From NCBI RefSeq assembly GCF_013488225.1, contig NZ_CP041238.1, positions 2,815,501-2,879,500 on the forward strand: 64,000 nucleotides of DNA. The letters are read 5' to 3'. The notes beneath the pieces are model-generated. The model was given only the letters and a program-made list of their open reading frames with translations. It was not told where the DNA came from and did no database searches. The translations under genes and the position numbers were made by a program. Shown here in pieces: positions 9,676-18,778 of the stretch (position 1 is the stretch's first letter; every line of letters begins with the position of its first letter). The stretch is from Sinorhizobium mexicanum (GTDB taxonomy: Bacteria > Pseudomonadota > Alphaproteobacteria > Rhizobiales > Rhizobiaceae).

Positions 9676-10130
9676 GACAGTTCCCCCCGCGCCGCTTGGC
9701 GCTTTCGCTGCGTGACCGCCCTCCAGGGGGAGCGGCGGCATTCCCTCTACTGCATGTTCCCTTAAATCTGAGCCGACTCAGGGACAAAAACATGCACCAA
9801 CTCAAAGTACCACAACGTACTTCGCACGTCGGATAAGACGCGCGGCGCTGTAGAGAGCCGTTGCGTGCTCCGACGATTCGCAAGGCCGATGCAACGCATT
9901 GAATTGCTGGATGATTTTCTCGGCAGGCCCGCGCTCGATCCAGCAAATCACAGAGCCGGACTATCCCACAGCTACGCAGCCTAGACAAGAATTCGCAGCT
10001 GACACACGCACGAGAGGATCTCCGTGTGGCTTTCGCGCACCTGCTCCATCGCCCACTTCGGCGGGCGGGATGGCAACCTTTCAGCAACCCCTAGTGCTGA
10101 TAATGCCGGCGCAATCGAGGACCGAATCGG
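9676..10130. other. 455-base divergent intergenic region
   Basis: It holds one mosaic repeat (9752-9853) and otherwise no supportable gene. The promoters of the outer-membrane gene and the nuclease gene must lie here. Confidence 0.5.
9752..9853. repeat. Mosaic palindromic repeat, copy 2
   Basis: It has the core ACAAAAACATGCACCAACTC and the end GCGGCGCTGTAG, in the same order as the copy at 56645-56752. TGAGCCGACTCA marks a short palindrome inside it. Confidence 0.8.
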
Positions 10131-10859
10131 ATGGCCAAGGCGAGTTCAAAAAGGCGGAAGCGCGGCACGAGCCGGAAGGGCAATGGCGGCGGCATGGTGC
10201 CGTGGTATGTCGCGGCGGTCCTTATGATCGGCGGGATCGCGGCCTATGACCATCGGGCGAAACTGCCGGATCTGCCCGGCGCCTCCGAGGTGGTCGCCAT
10301 GCTTTCACCGAGCGAGACGAAGACAAGACCGGTGGCCGCGCGGGCCACACCGAAGCCGAAAGAGCATACCGGCTCGATCGCCAGGAAGCCGGAGCTCGCC
10401 TCCCCTTCCCCGATCGTCGGAAAGCCAGCGCTCGTTCCTCCCGCTCCGGTCGGGCGACCGATGGAGCAGCCGACGCCCCGGTTTGCCGACGCCGACACCT
10501 TTTATTTTTGCGGCATTCGCAACGATAACTGCGTTGTCGACGGTGATACCTTCCTTTTCAAGGGCGAAACGATCCTGATCGCCGACATCGACGCGCCCGA
10601 GACGAAGGAGGCGAAATGCGAGGCGGAACGCGCGCGCGGCTTCTACGCCAAGCAACGGCTGCGCGAGTTGCTGAACGCTGGTCAATTCACGCTCGTCGCG
10701 TCCAGGGGCAGCGGCGGCAAGGAAGGCGGAACCCCGCATCTGGTGATGCGCAACGGAAGATCGTTGGGCGACGTTCTCGTCTCCGAAGGGCTTGTGCGCA
10801 AACGAGCCGGAGAGCCATCCTCCTGGTGCGGCCGCTCCGTCGCTCGCGTCTCCGGCTGA
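10131..10859 (+). CDS. Membrane-anchored SNase-like nuclease
   Basis: The 242-residue protein has a basic N-terminus, one membrane helix (about 24-39), a Pro-rich linker and a staphylococcal-nuclease-like domain from about residue 120. The motif VDGDTF (136-141) and the strand ILIADIDAPE (148-157) match the family, with Asp residues for calcium and Glu157 before the active-site loop. The domain ends early compared with full SNases, so activity should be tested. The Cys pair in FCGIRNDNC suggests a periplasmic disulphide. Confidence 0.75.
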   Translation: MAKASSKRRKRGTSRKGNGGGMVPWYVAAVLMIGGIAAYDHRAKLPDLPGASEVVAMLSPSETKTRPVAARATPKPKEHTGSIARKPELASPSPIVGKPALVPPAPVGRPMEQPTPRFADADTFYFCGIRNDNCVVDGDTFLFKGETILIADIDAPETKEAKCEAERARGFYAKQRLRELLNAGQFTLVASRGSGGKEGGTPHLVMRNGRSLGDVLVSEGLVRKRAGEPSSWCGRSVARVSG

Positions 10860-10889
10860 TCCATATCACCCCTTCATTTGGGCGCCCAC

Positions 10890-11780
10890 TCAGCCGAAGC
10901 GTTCGTGATCGGCGAGCACCGCCTCGATCACGCGGCGCGATTTCTCCACTTCGAGGCGATCGGTGCCTGGAACCTCGGCATAGACGATGAGCGCCTTCCA
11001 GAGCGTCCAGCCCCGCCCGCGCGCCCAAGTCGCTTTGTCGAGCGGCAGCGCGGCGCGGAACACCTCGCGACTCTCCCCGTGAAAAAAGGTCCAGGCGACC
11101 GAGAGGTCGCACGAGGGATCGCCGACGCCCGAGGTGCCGAAATCGATGACGGCGCTCAACCGGCCGTCCTCGACCAGAAGATTGCCGGAACTTACGTCGC
11201 CGTGGAACCAGACCGGCGCGCCGTACCAGGTCGCTGCGAGCGCCGCTTCCCAGACGGCGCGTGCCGCATCCGTATCGATCCTGCCCTCAAGGGCTTCAAG
11301 CGCGAGGCGCGTTTCCCCGTCATAGACGGTGAGCGGTCCGCCCCGGAAAAAATTGTGCTGCCCTGGCGGCGGCCCGTCGGTGGCGTCGACCTCCCGCAGA
11401 GCGACAAGGAACCTGGCCAAGGTCGTCGCGAAGGCACTGAGATCGGCGACAGGCGCATGGGTCGCGATCTCGCCCTCGCGCCACTTGTAGACCGACCACG
11501 GCCAGGGATAGCCTTCACCGGGCCGGCCTTGAGCCAAGGGCACGGGAATGGGAAGCGGCAGGCGCGGGGCAAGGACCGGCAGCCATCGCTGTTCCTTCTC
11601 GACCTGAAGCGCATAGGGCGCGGCGCTCGGCAGCCGCACGGTCATGTGGCTGCCCAGATGGAAGGTCCGGTTGTCCCACCCGCCGAACCGGACAGGGCTG
11701 ATCGGAAGATGCGCCCACTCTGAAAATTGCGCGGCGATCAACCGGCTGACGAGAGATGCGTCGATGTTCATCATATCCAC
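10890..11780 (-). CDS. Aminoglycoside phosphotransferase-like kinase
   Basis: The 296-residue protein shows the APH fold: the N-lobe motif FGGWDNRTF, the catalytic loop WFHGDVSSGNLLV (Asp and Asn) and the metal-binding IDFGTSGVGDPSCDL. The gene begins with GTG at 11780; ATG codons at 11774 and 11771 are alternatives. Most chromosomal members of this family in soil bacteria phosphorylate small metabolites or antibiotics of unknown identity, so a resistance role should not be assumed. Confidence 0.8.
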   Translation of the reverse strand: MDMMNIDASLVSRLIAAQFSEWAHLPISPVRFGGWDNRTFHLGSHMTVRLPSAAPYALQVEKEQRWLPVLAPRLPLPIPVPLAQGRPGEGYPWPWSVYKWREGEIATHAPVADLSAFATTLARFLVALREVDATDGPPPGQHNFFRGGPLTVYDGETRLALEALEGRIDTDAARAVWEAALAATWYGAPVWFHGDVSSGNLLVEDGRLSAVIDFGTSGVGDPSCDLSVAWTFFHGESREVFRAALPLDKATWARGRGWTLWKALIVYAEVPGTDRLEVEKSRRVIEAVLADHERFG

Positions 11781-12125
11781 AGTTGCATTTGACAGCGAAA
11801 GACATCAACCTTCTAGGGTATAACGCAGCAAAGCACAAAACCGCTTTCCGCGCTCGCGCCGCCTCTAAACTACGAGAATCCATCACATTTAGGCTTTCAA
11901 ATCGCCTTCAGGTGCTTCTTGTCATCGGCTGATGCCGCGCTAAGATGCGGAGGTTCTTTGACACGACCGGCCGCCGTGGGCCCAGCGTCCGTGACGGTTG
12001 CGCCTGCCGAACAGACAAAAGACATACCGCACGTCCGGCGCGCGACGAGGTCCGACCGGGGTTGCGACGAGCAAAGCCGGCGAAAGAACGAGAGGTCACA
12101 TGGGAAGCGGATGGGGGCTGAAAGC
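11781..12125. other. 345-base region upstream of the cbb3 operon
   Basis: The open frame reaching back to 11919 has no family-like sequence before the first membrane helix, so it is treated as non-coding. No TTGAT-N4-ATCAA box (FixK/FNR type) was found by eye. A TTGAC and an ATCAA occur near 11788, but their spacing is wrong for such a site. Confidence 0.5.
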
Positions 12126-13781
12126 ATGATCAGACAGCTAACCTCGGGCGAGCGGCGATCCGCAGCAAGCATTCTTGTCGCGCTGGCGATCATCGGCCTG
12201 GCAATGGCGGCAGCTGGACGGGCCGACACGCTTGGCGTTCACGGTGCCATCGTTTTCCTCTACAGCCTCGTCCTGCTCTTTTTCATCCTCTCCGTCATCT
12301 TCGAGCCGGAACCGGAGCCATCGCGTCTGTCGCAATATTACGACGATCCGAGCAAGGTCGGCATCGTGCTGACGATGATTTGGGCGATCTTCGGCATGGG
12401 GGTCGGCGTCTGGGTCGCGGCGCAACTCGCCTGGCCGGAGCTCGCCTTCGACGCGGCCTGGTCCAGTTTCGGCAGGCTGCGGCCGGCGCACACGACCGGC
12501 GTGATTTTCGGTTTCGGCGGCAATGCATTGATCGCCACCTCGTTCCATGTCCTGCAGCGCACCTCGCGGGCCCGCCTCGCCGACCAGCTCAGCCCCTGGT
12601 TCGTCGTGTTCGGCTACAACCTCTTCTGCATCCTCGCCGTCAGCGGCTATTTCATGGGTATCACGCAGTCCAAGGAATATGCCGAAGCCGAATGGTACGC
12701 GGATATCTGGCTGGTCGTCGTCTGGGTGACCTATTTCGTGCTCTTCATTCGCACGCTGGCGCGCCGGAAGGAGCCGCATATCTATGTCGCCAACTGGTAC
12801 TACATGGCCTTCATCCTGGTCGTCGCCGTCCTGCATATCGTCAACAACATCGCCGTTCCCGTATCGCTGACGGGTGCCAAATCCTATTCGATCTATTCCG
12901 GCGTTCAGGATGCGATGGTGCAGTGGTGGTACGGCCACAATGCCGTGGCGTTCTTCCTAACCGCCGGCTTCCTTGGCATGCTCTACTATTATCTGCCCAA
13001 GCGGGCCGAGCGGCCGATCTTCTCCTACCGACTGTCGATCATCAGCTTCTGGGGCATCACCTTCTTCTACATGTGGGCGGGATCGCATCACCTGCACTAC
13101 ACCGCCCTGCCCCATTGGGTGCAGACGCTCGGAATGACCTTTTCCGTCATGCTGCTCGTGCCGTCATGGGCCTCGGCCGGCAATGCGCTCGCGACCCTCA
13201 ACGGCGCGTGGCACAAGGTCAGGGACGACGCGACGCTCCGCTTCATCATGGTGGCCTCCGTCTTCTATGGCCTCACCACTTTCGAGGGCTCGTTCCTGGC
13301 GATCCGGCCGGTCAACGGCCTCTCCCACTACACCGACTGGACGGTCGGCCATGTGCATGCCGGCGCGCTCGGCTGGGTCGCCTTCATCACCTTCGGCTCG
13401 CTCTATAGCGTCATTCCCTGGCTATGGAAGAAGAAGTCGATGTATTCGGCGCGGCTGGTGGAGGTGCATTTCTGGCTCGCACTCATGGGCACCATCATCT
13501 ACGTCTTCGCGATGTGGAACTCGGGCATCCTGCAGGGCCTGATGTGGCGCACCTACAATGACAGCGGCACGCTGGCCTTTACCTTCCTCGAAACCGTGAT
13601 CGCGATGCATCCCTACTACATCGCCCGCGCCTTCGGCGGTCTCCTGTTTCTCGCCGGCGCCATCGTCGGCACCTACAATCTGTACATGACCATACGCTAC
13701 ACGCCCGAGGACCTGACCGAGAATGCGGCCGGCGATCTTCCCGTTCCCGGCCGTGGCGAAGCCGTTGTGGCGGGAGAGTGA
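12126..13781 (+). CDS. ccoN: cbb3-type cytochrome c oxidase catalytic subunit I
   Basis: This 551-residue membrane protein reduces oxygen to water while pumping protons. It shows the expected haem and copper ligands in WWYGHNAVAFF, GSHHLHYTALP and DWTVGHVHAGALGW, about twelve membrane helices, and the usual length. ATG at 12126 is used; ATG at 12111 is also possible. The gene leads ccoNOQP. In rhizobia several such operons (fixNOQP) serve respiration at low oxygen. No FixK box is visible here, so this copy may not be under the usual symbiotic control. Confidence 0.93.
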   Translation: MIRQLTSGERRSAASILVALAIIGLAMAAAGRADTLGVHGAIVFLYSLVLLFFILSVIFEPEPEPSRLSQYYDDPSKVGIVLTMIWAIFGMGVGVWVAAQLAWPELAFDAAWSSFGRLRPAHTTGVIFGFGGNALIATSFHVLQRTSRARLADQLSPWFVVFGYNLFCILAVSGYFMGITQSKEYAEAEWYADIWLVVVWVTYFVLFIRTLARRKEPHIYVANWYYMAFILVVAVLHIVNNIAVPVSLTGAKSYSIYSGVQDAMVQWWYGHNAVAFFLTAGFLGMLYYYLPKRAERPIFSYRLSIISFWGITFFYMWAGSHHLHYTALPHWVQTLGMTFSVMLLVPSWASAGNALATLNGAWHKVRDDATLRFIMVASVFYGLTTFEGSFLAIRPVNGLSHYTDWTVGHVHAGALGWVAFITFGSLYSVIPWLWKKKSMYSARLVEVHFWLALMGTIIYVFAMWNSGILQGLMWRTYNDSGTLAFTFLETVIAMHPYYIARAFGGLLFLAGAIVGTYNLYMTIRYTPEDLTENAAGDLPVPGRGEAVVAGE

Positions 13782-13782
13782 C

Positions 13783-14517
13783 ATGCCCGAGGCCCACAGA
13801 AAGCTCGAGCGAAACGCCATCGGCTTCGTACTCGCCATCATCGTGGTGTCGAGCATCGGCGGCCTTGTCGAGATCGCCCCACTCTACACGATCGACGAAA
13901 CGGTCGAGAGTGACCCCAACATGCGGGTCTATACCCCGCTCGAACTCGCCGGACGCAACATCTACATTCGTGAAGGATGTTATGCCTGCCATTCGCAGAT
14001 GATCCGTACATTGCGCGACGAGGTGGAGCGTTGGGGTCCTTATTCGCTCGCGGTCGAGTCGAAATACGATCACCCGATGCTCTGGGGCTCGAAGCGAACA
14101 GGTCCGGATCTCGCGCGCGTCGGCGGCAAATATTCCGATTTCTGGCATGTCGCCCACCTGATCAATCCGCGCGACGTGGTCGCGGGCTCCGTCATGCCCG
14201 CCTACGCATGGCTCGCGCGCAACCCGCTCAAGATATCCGATCTCGGCGACCACCTTGCGGCACTCCGCAAGGTTGGCGTTCCCTATACCGACGACATGAT
14301 TGCCAACGCCCCTGCCGATGCGTTCGGCCAGGCATCGCCGGATGCCTCGCAAGCGTCGGGCGTCACCGAACGCTATGGCAATGACACGACGGTTTCTGCG
14401 TTTGACGGTGTTCCGAATCGGGTCACCGAAATGGATGCGGTCGTCGCTTATCTGCAGGTTCTCGGCAAATTGACCAAGGCAGCCGAAACCGAAGGCGCCG
14501 CCGGGCAAGGTGGCTAG
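13783..14517 (+). CDS. ccoO: cbb3 oxidase monohaem cytochrome c subunit
   Basis: The 244-residue protein has one N-terminal membrane anchor (about 10-30) and a c-type haem site CYACH, with distal Met residues as the sixth-ligand candidates. It carries electrons to CcoN. The start lies 1 base after the ccoN stop, with GGGAGAG as ribosome site, so the two are translationally coupled. Confidence 0.93.
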   Translation: MPEAHRKLERNAIGFVLAIIVVSSIGGLVEIAPLYTIDETVESDPNMRVYTPLELAGRNIYIREGCYACHSQMIRTLRDEVERWGPYSLAVESKYDHPMLWGSKRTGPDLARVGGKYSDFWHVAHLINPRDVVAGSVMPAYAWLARNPLKISDLGDHLAALRKVGVPYTDDMIANAPADAFGQASPDASQASGVTERYGNDTTVSAFDGVPNRVTEMDAVVAYLQVLGKLTKAAETEGAAGQGG

Positions 14518-14533
14518 AGATGGGAGGCTAGCG

Positions 14534-14710
14534 ATGGACGTCGACCACAATACATTGGTGGCATTCGCCAAGAGCTGGGGGCTTTTCTATCTGATTGCCT
14601 TTGCCATCGTCGTGCTCGTCTACGTGTTTTGGCCGAAGAACCGGAAGAAATTCGACGACGCCAAGAAGAGCATCCTGGACGACAAGGACGACAAGCCATG
14701 GCAGCAGTAG
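14534..14710 (+). CDS. ccoQ: cbb3 oxidase small subunit CcoQ
   Basis: The 58-residue protein has one membrane helix (LFYLIAFAIVVLVYVFWP) and a charged Lys/Asp tail, as is typical of CcoQ, which stabilises the assembled oxidase. GGGAGG lies 8 bases before the ATG. Its 3' end overlaps ccoP by 13 bases. Confidence 0.9.
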   Translation: MDVDHNTLVAFAKSWGLFYLIAFAIVVLVYVFWPKNRKKFDDAKKSILDDKDDKPWQQ

Positions 14711-15600
14711 AACGGGATCCGGTGACCGGCCGGCAGACCACGGGCCATGACTGGAACGGCATTGCGGAACTCGACACGCCGATTCCCAAGGTGGTGATCT
14801 TCTTTCTCGTTGTGACGTTCCTGTTCTCGCTGGTCTGGTGGATCCTGATGCCGGCCTGGCCGCTCATCACGACCTATACCAGGGGTGCTCTCGGGATCGA
14901 CCAGAGGACCGAGGTGGAGGAAAGCATCGAGGCCGCGAACGCGGCACGGTCGATCTGGCTCAGCGATCTCGCGGCCAAGGACTGGAGCCAGATCCAGGCG
15001 GACGGAACCCTGATGGCGAAGGTCAAGGAGACCGGCCATCGCCTGTTCGGCGACAATTGCGCGGTCTGCCACGGCGCAAGCGGAACAGGCGGACCCGGCT
15101 TTCCGGATCTGACGGACGGCGACTGGATCTGGGGCGGCGACCCGGATGCGATCGCGCAGACGCTTCGCGTCGGGGTCAATTCGGCGGCCGAGGACACCCG
15201 CACTTCACAAATGCCCGCCTTCGGCCGCGACGGCGTTCTCGACAGGGCGCAAATCTCGGACGTGGCATATTATGTTCGCTCGCTCAGCGACCCGTCTCTC
15301 GCGACGCCCGAGACCGCCGACCGGATCGCAAAGGGCAAGGAGGTGTTCGCTGCCAATTGCGTTAGCTGTCACGGCGAGGATGCAAGAGGCAATGTGGACC
15401 TCGGAGCCCCGAACCTGACAGACAGCCACTGGCTTTATGGCCGCAGCGCAAACCAGATCGTCACCACCATATATGGCGGACGGATGGGGCACATGCCGAA
15501 CTGGGGGGCACGGCTTGCGCCGGAAGAGATCAAGATCCTCGCTCTCTACGTCGCGACTATGGGAGGTGAGAACCAGTTCACGGGAGAGCAGAGCCAGTGA
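14698..15600 (+). CDS. ccoP: cbb3 oxidase dihaem cytochrome c subunit
   Basis: The 300-residue protein has a short N-terminal domain, a membrane helix (about 32-54) and two cytochrome c domains with CAVCH and CVSCH. It receives electrons from soluble cytochrome c or the bc1 complex and passes them to CcoO and CcoN. It closes the ccoNOQP core. No ccoGHIS maturation genes follow, so maturation must rely on a second set elsewhere in the genome. Confidence 0.93.
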   Translation: MAAVERDPVTGRQTTGHDWNGIAELDTPIPKVVIFFLVVTFLFSLVWWILMPAWPLITTYTRGALGIDQRTEVEESIEAANAARSIWLSDLAAKDWSQIQADGTLMAKVKETGHRLFGDNCAVCHGASGTGGPGFPDLTDGDWIWGGDPDAIAQTLRVGVNSAAEDTRTSQMPAFGRDGVLDRAQISDVAYYVRSLSDPSLATPETADRIAKGKEVFAANCVSCHGEDARGNVDLGAPNLTDSHWLYGRSANQIVTTIYGGRMGHMPNWGARLAPEEIKILALYVATMGGENQFTGEQSQ

Positions 15601-15824
15601 GTGACGCGGCGCTCGATCGACAGTCCAGGCAAGCGGGCGAAGGCAGGAAGCTACGCCGCCCCTGGTGGGTGCTGCCGCTGCTCTTCACGGTGCTGGCGAT
15701 CTTCGCCGGTGCAAACCTCCATCTCATCTATGTCGCGGTCCGTTCCGACCCGGGCTGCGCGGCGCATCTTAAGGAACGCTCAGGCGTTGAAGGCGTGTAC
15801 CGGGCGGCAGGGTCCGCCTGCTGA
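15597..15824 (+). CDS. Small single-pass membrane protein, cco operon
   Basis: The 75-residue product starts with GTG inside the ccoP stop (GTGA overlap), which argues for real coupled translation. It has a basic N-terminus, one helix (PLLFTVLAIFAGANLHLIYVA) and a short periplasmic tail with two Cys. I do not recognise the family. FixH, which sits after fixG in other operons, is larger and different. A role in assembly or stability of this oxidase is an inference from position only. Confidence 0.65.
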   Translation: MSDAALDRQSRQAGEGRKLRRPWWVLPLLFTVLAIFAGANLHLIYVAVRSDPGCAAHLKERSGVEGVYRAAGSAC

Positions 15825-15928
15825 ACTCCTTGGATCGGCAACGATTCGAGGGAGGAAATTGTGCAGTAATTCAAGAGGTTGCGGCGATCCTTGCGCAAAC
15901 GACGCGCGGCGCCGCAGGAGGAAGCGGG

Positions 15929-16702
15929 ATGGGACCGAACGAAATTGTCGAACCCTATGAGTCGCCGAGGGCACGCCATCTGCCTCCCGCCACCGTGTTT
16001 CAGTGGTTGCGCAAGGGATGGGAGACGCTGACCGTCGACCCGGTGCCGAGCCTGATTTACGGCGTCGGTGTCTTTCTCGTCTCGGTCGTGGTCGTCTGGA
16101 CGCTGTTCACCTTCGGCTACGACTACATCCTGTTTCCGGCGCTTGCCGGCTTCATGGTGGTCGCCCCGTTTCTCGCGATTGGTCTTTATGAGAAAGCGCG
16201 CCTCACCGATGCCGGCGAAAAGGCGACGCTCGCAAAAATGCTCTTCGTGCGCCCCGCCTCCGGGGCCCAGGTACTTTTCGTCGGCGTGCTGTTGATGCTG
16301 TTGATGGCGACCTGGATGCGCGCCGCGGTCATCGTCTATGCGCTGTTCTTCGGCGTACGGCCGTTTCCGGGCCTTGACCATATCGCGCCGGTGCTCTTCG
16401 GGACGCCGACCGGATGGGCCATGCTCGTCACGGGCTGTGTAATCGGCGGTCTCTTCGCCGCCTTTTCCTTCGCGATCGCCGTCGTCTCGTTTCCGATGCT
16501 GCTCGACCAACGGCTCGACGCCTTCACGGCGATGGGAACCAGCATTTCGACCGCCTGGAACAACATGCCCGTGATGATCGCCTGGGGCTTCATCGTGCTC
16601 TGCGCCTTCCTCATATCGATCCTGACGGTAGGCGCAGCGATGATCGTGCTCTTTCCCGTCATCGGGCATGCGACCTGGTACGTTTATCAGGACATGAAAT
16701 AA
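15929..16702 (+). CDS. DUF2189 polytopic membrane protein
   Basis: The 257-residue protein has about six to seven hydrophobic helices and matches the DUF2189 pattern (WLRKGWETLTVDPVPSLIYG near the start, ending in GHATWYVYQDM). AGGAGGAAGCGGG precedes the ATG. It lies about 100 bases after the small cco gene on the same strand and may be co-transcribed. The family is often found next to respiratory genes in alpha-proteobacteria, but its function is unknown. Confidence 0.75.
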   Translation: MGPNEIVEPYESPRARHLPPATVFQWLRKGWETLTVDPVPSLIYGVGVFLVSVVVVWTLFTFGYDYILFPALAGFMVVAPFLAIGLYEKARLTDAGEKATLAKMLFVRPASGAQVLFVGVLLMLLMATWMRAAVIVYALFFGVRPFPGLDHIAPVLFGTPTGWAMLVTGCVIGGLFAAFSFAIAVVSFPMLLDQRLDAFTAMGTSISTAWNNMPVMIAWGFIVLCAFLISILTVGAAMIVLFPVIGHATWYVYQDMK

Positions 16703-16727
16703 GCGCGGATCTTGCCTTGTAACGCCG

Positions 16728-17996
16728 CTATCCTTCCTGCCGCAGCGTCTCTTTCTGGGTGATCAGCCGGGCACTGTGCTGGCCGCTCAGGTAGATCCAC
16801 AGCCAGCTCCAGGCGACGGCGAAACGGCTGCGCGTGCCGATCAGGAAGTAGATATGGGCAATGCCCCAGATCCACCAGGCGAGCGCGCCCTTGAGCTTGA
16901 TCCTGCCGAAATCGATGATCGCGGCACGCTTGCCGATCGTGGCGAGGCTCCCCTGATGGCGATAGCGGAACGGTCCGGGCGCCGGCTTGCCCTCGAGCCT
17001 GGCGCGGATCACCCGGGCAACATAGGCGCCTTGCTGCTTGGCGGCGGGCGCGATGCCCGGCACAGGCTTGCCCCCCTCCTGGATGACCGAAGCCGTGTCG
17101 CCGATGACGAAAACATCGGGCAGCCCGGGAGCGCTCAGATCCTTTTCAACGATGGCGCGACCGGCGCGATCGGCCTCGATGCCGAGCCAATGGGCGGCCG
17201 GCGAGGCCTGCACGCCTGCGGCCCAGACCAGCGTGCGGCTCGGCACGAAGGCGTCGCCGATCATCACGCCGGCATCGGTGCAGTCGGTGACGGCAGCCCC
17301 CGTGCGCACCTCGACGCCGAGTTTTGCGAGTTCCCGGGCCGCATAGGCGGACAGTTGCTCGGTGAAGGCGGGAAGGATGCGCGGGCCTGCCTCGACGAGC
17401 ACCACCCGTGCCTGCCGCGTATCGATGCGGCGGAACTCGCCCGGCAGCGTCCGATGGGCCATTTCGGCAATGATGCCGGCAAGCTCCACCCCAGTCGGCC
17501 CTGCACCGATGACCGTGAAGGTCAGCAGCGCATCGCGTTCTGCCGGGTCGTCCTCGAGCTCTGCCCGCTCGAAAGCGAGAAGCACGCGCCGGCGAATGGT
17601 CGTCGCGTCCTCCAGCGTTTTCAAGCCGGGCGCTACCGGTGCCCATTCGTCGTGGCCGAAATAGGCATGTGTCGCGCCGGTCGCGAGCACCAGCGTGTCG
17701 TAGGGGACGGGCTTGCCGCTGGTCAGGATCACGCTCTTGTTAGCCGGATCGACACCCACAACCTCTCCCAGCAGCGTGGTCACCTCCGGCCGGTCGCGAT
17801 AAAGATTGCGGATCGGCCACGCGATCTCCGAGGTCGCCAGCAGCGTCGTTGCCACCTGGTAGAGCAGCGGCTGGAAAAGATGGTGGTTGCGCCTGTCGAT
17901 CACTGTTATCTGGACCGGCGCGCCGCGAAGATCGTTGACGAGTTGCAGCCCGCCAAAGCCTCCGCCGACGACAACGACATGATGTTTTTCCTGCAT
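16728..17996 (-). CDS. ndh: Type II NADH:quinone oxidoreductase (NDH-2)
   Basis: The 422-residue flavoprotein has two dinucleotide-binding motifs, VVVVGGGFGGL near residue 7 for FAD and FTVIGAGPTGVELAG for NADH, then the FAD segment PDVFVIGDTAS, and a C-terminal amphipathic or membrane segment (WWIWGIAHIYFLIG). It oxidises NADH and reduces quinone without pumping protons. It is convergent with the cbb3 cluster. Together they would form a short route from NADH through quinone and bc1 to a high-affinity oxidase. Confidence 0.88.
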   Translation of the reverse strand: MQEKHHVVVVGGGFGGLQLVNDLRGAPVQITVIDRRNHHLFQPLLYQVATTLLATSEIAWPIRNLYRDRPEVTTLLGEVVGVDPANKSVILTSGKPVPYDTLVLATGATHAYFGHDEWAPVAPGLKTLEDATTIRRRVLLAFERAELEDDPAERDALLTFTVIGAGPTGVELAGIIAEMAHRTLPGEFRRIDTRQARVVLVEAGPRILPAFTEQLSAYAARELAKLGVEVRTGAAVTDCTDAGVMIGDAFVPSRTLVWAAGVQASPAAHWLGIEADRAGRAIVEKDLSAPGLPDVFVIGDTASVIQEGGKPVPGIAPAAKQQGAYVARVIRARLEGKPAPGPFRYRHQGSLATIGKRAAIIDFGRIKLKGALAWWIWGIAHIYFLIGTRSRFAVAWSWLWIYLSGQHSARLITQKETLRQEG

Positions 17997-18093
17997 CGCA
18001 TTCCGCCTTGTTTCTCGGCAGAGTGTCTATCTTCGCGCATCGGCGCACAAATGCCTGTTCGGCATGGCTCCCCTGCAATAGATCGGCGCCGAG

Positions 18094-18558
18094 CTATTCC
18101 GCATAACCGACCGGCACGGCCGTGCCGCTTTTCAATACTTCCATGGAAATGGAGGCGGAAACGTCGAACAGCTCGACCTTTCGGACGATCTGCTTATAGA
18201 CGACGTCGTAATGCTCCACGCGCGGCAGCACCACCTTGACGATATAGTCGTAGTTGCCGGTCAGCCGGTGCGCCTCGACGATCTCGGGGATATCGCTGAT
18301 CGCGCGCCGGAACTTTTCGATCCATTCGTCGGAATGATGCGCGGTCTTGATCAGCGCGAATACCGTGGTCGGCACACCCATCTTTTCCCGATCGAGCACG
18401 GCGATGCGCCGCGCGATGTAGCCTGCCTCCTCCAGTCGCTGGATGCGCCGCGAACAGGCGGAAAGCGACAGGTTGACGCGCTCCGCCAGGTCGCTCATGG
18501 CCACACTGCCATCCTCCTGCAGGAGCGCCAGGAGCTTCCGGTCTCTCTCATCCAACAC
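18094..18558 (-). CDS. Lrp/AsnC-family transcriptional regulator
   Basis: The 154-residue protein has an N-terminal winged HTH (AMSDLAERVNLSLSACSRRIQRLEEAGYI) and a C-terminal RAM/ACT-like ligand domain including HRLTGNYDYIVKVV. Such proteins sense amino acids. It is divergent from an amino-acid racemase gene 220 bases away, which it probably regulates. The start is GTG at 18558. Confidence 0.85.
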   Translation of the reverse strand: MLDERDRKLLALLQEDGSVAMSDLAERVNLSLSACSRRIQRLEEAGYIARRIAVLDREKMGVPTTVFALIKTAHHSDEWIEKFRRAISDIPEIVEAHRLTGNYDYIVKVVLPRVEHYDVVYKQIVRKVELFDVSASISMEVLKSGTAVPVGYAE

Positions 18559-18778
18559 GCCAGTGACTCCTCGCTGCCGACCAAATTGACGCCAATAATT
18601 TGCGGAAAATGCGACCGTGACACAAATATTGCGCGCAGATTTCCCTAGATCTCTTCATCAAAGCAAACACATCCGGTCAAAGCCGCGCCATACTTTTAAC
18701 AATGGAACGGGATCAGAAGGTGGCAAGACAGCATCTTCTTCGTCCCGATGTCGATGCCTGTTCAAGAACGAGGGAACC

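Noticed and set aside
11781..12125. A FixK/FNR box upstream of ccoN
   Set aside because: No TTGAT-N4-ATCAA match was found; the nearest TTGAC and ATCAA pair is about 10 bases apart instead of 4.
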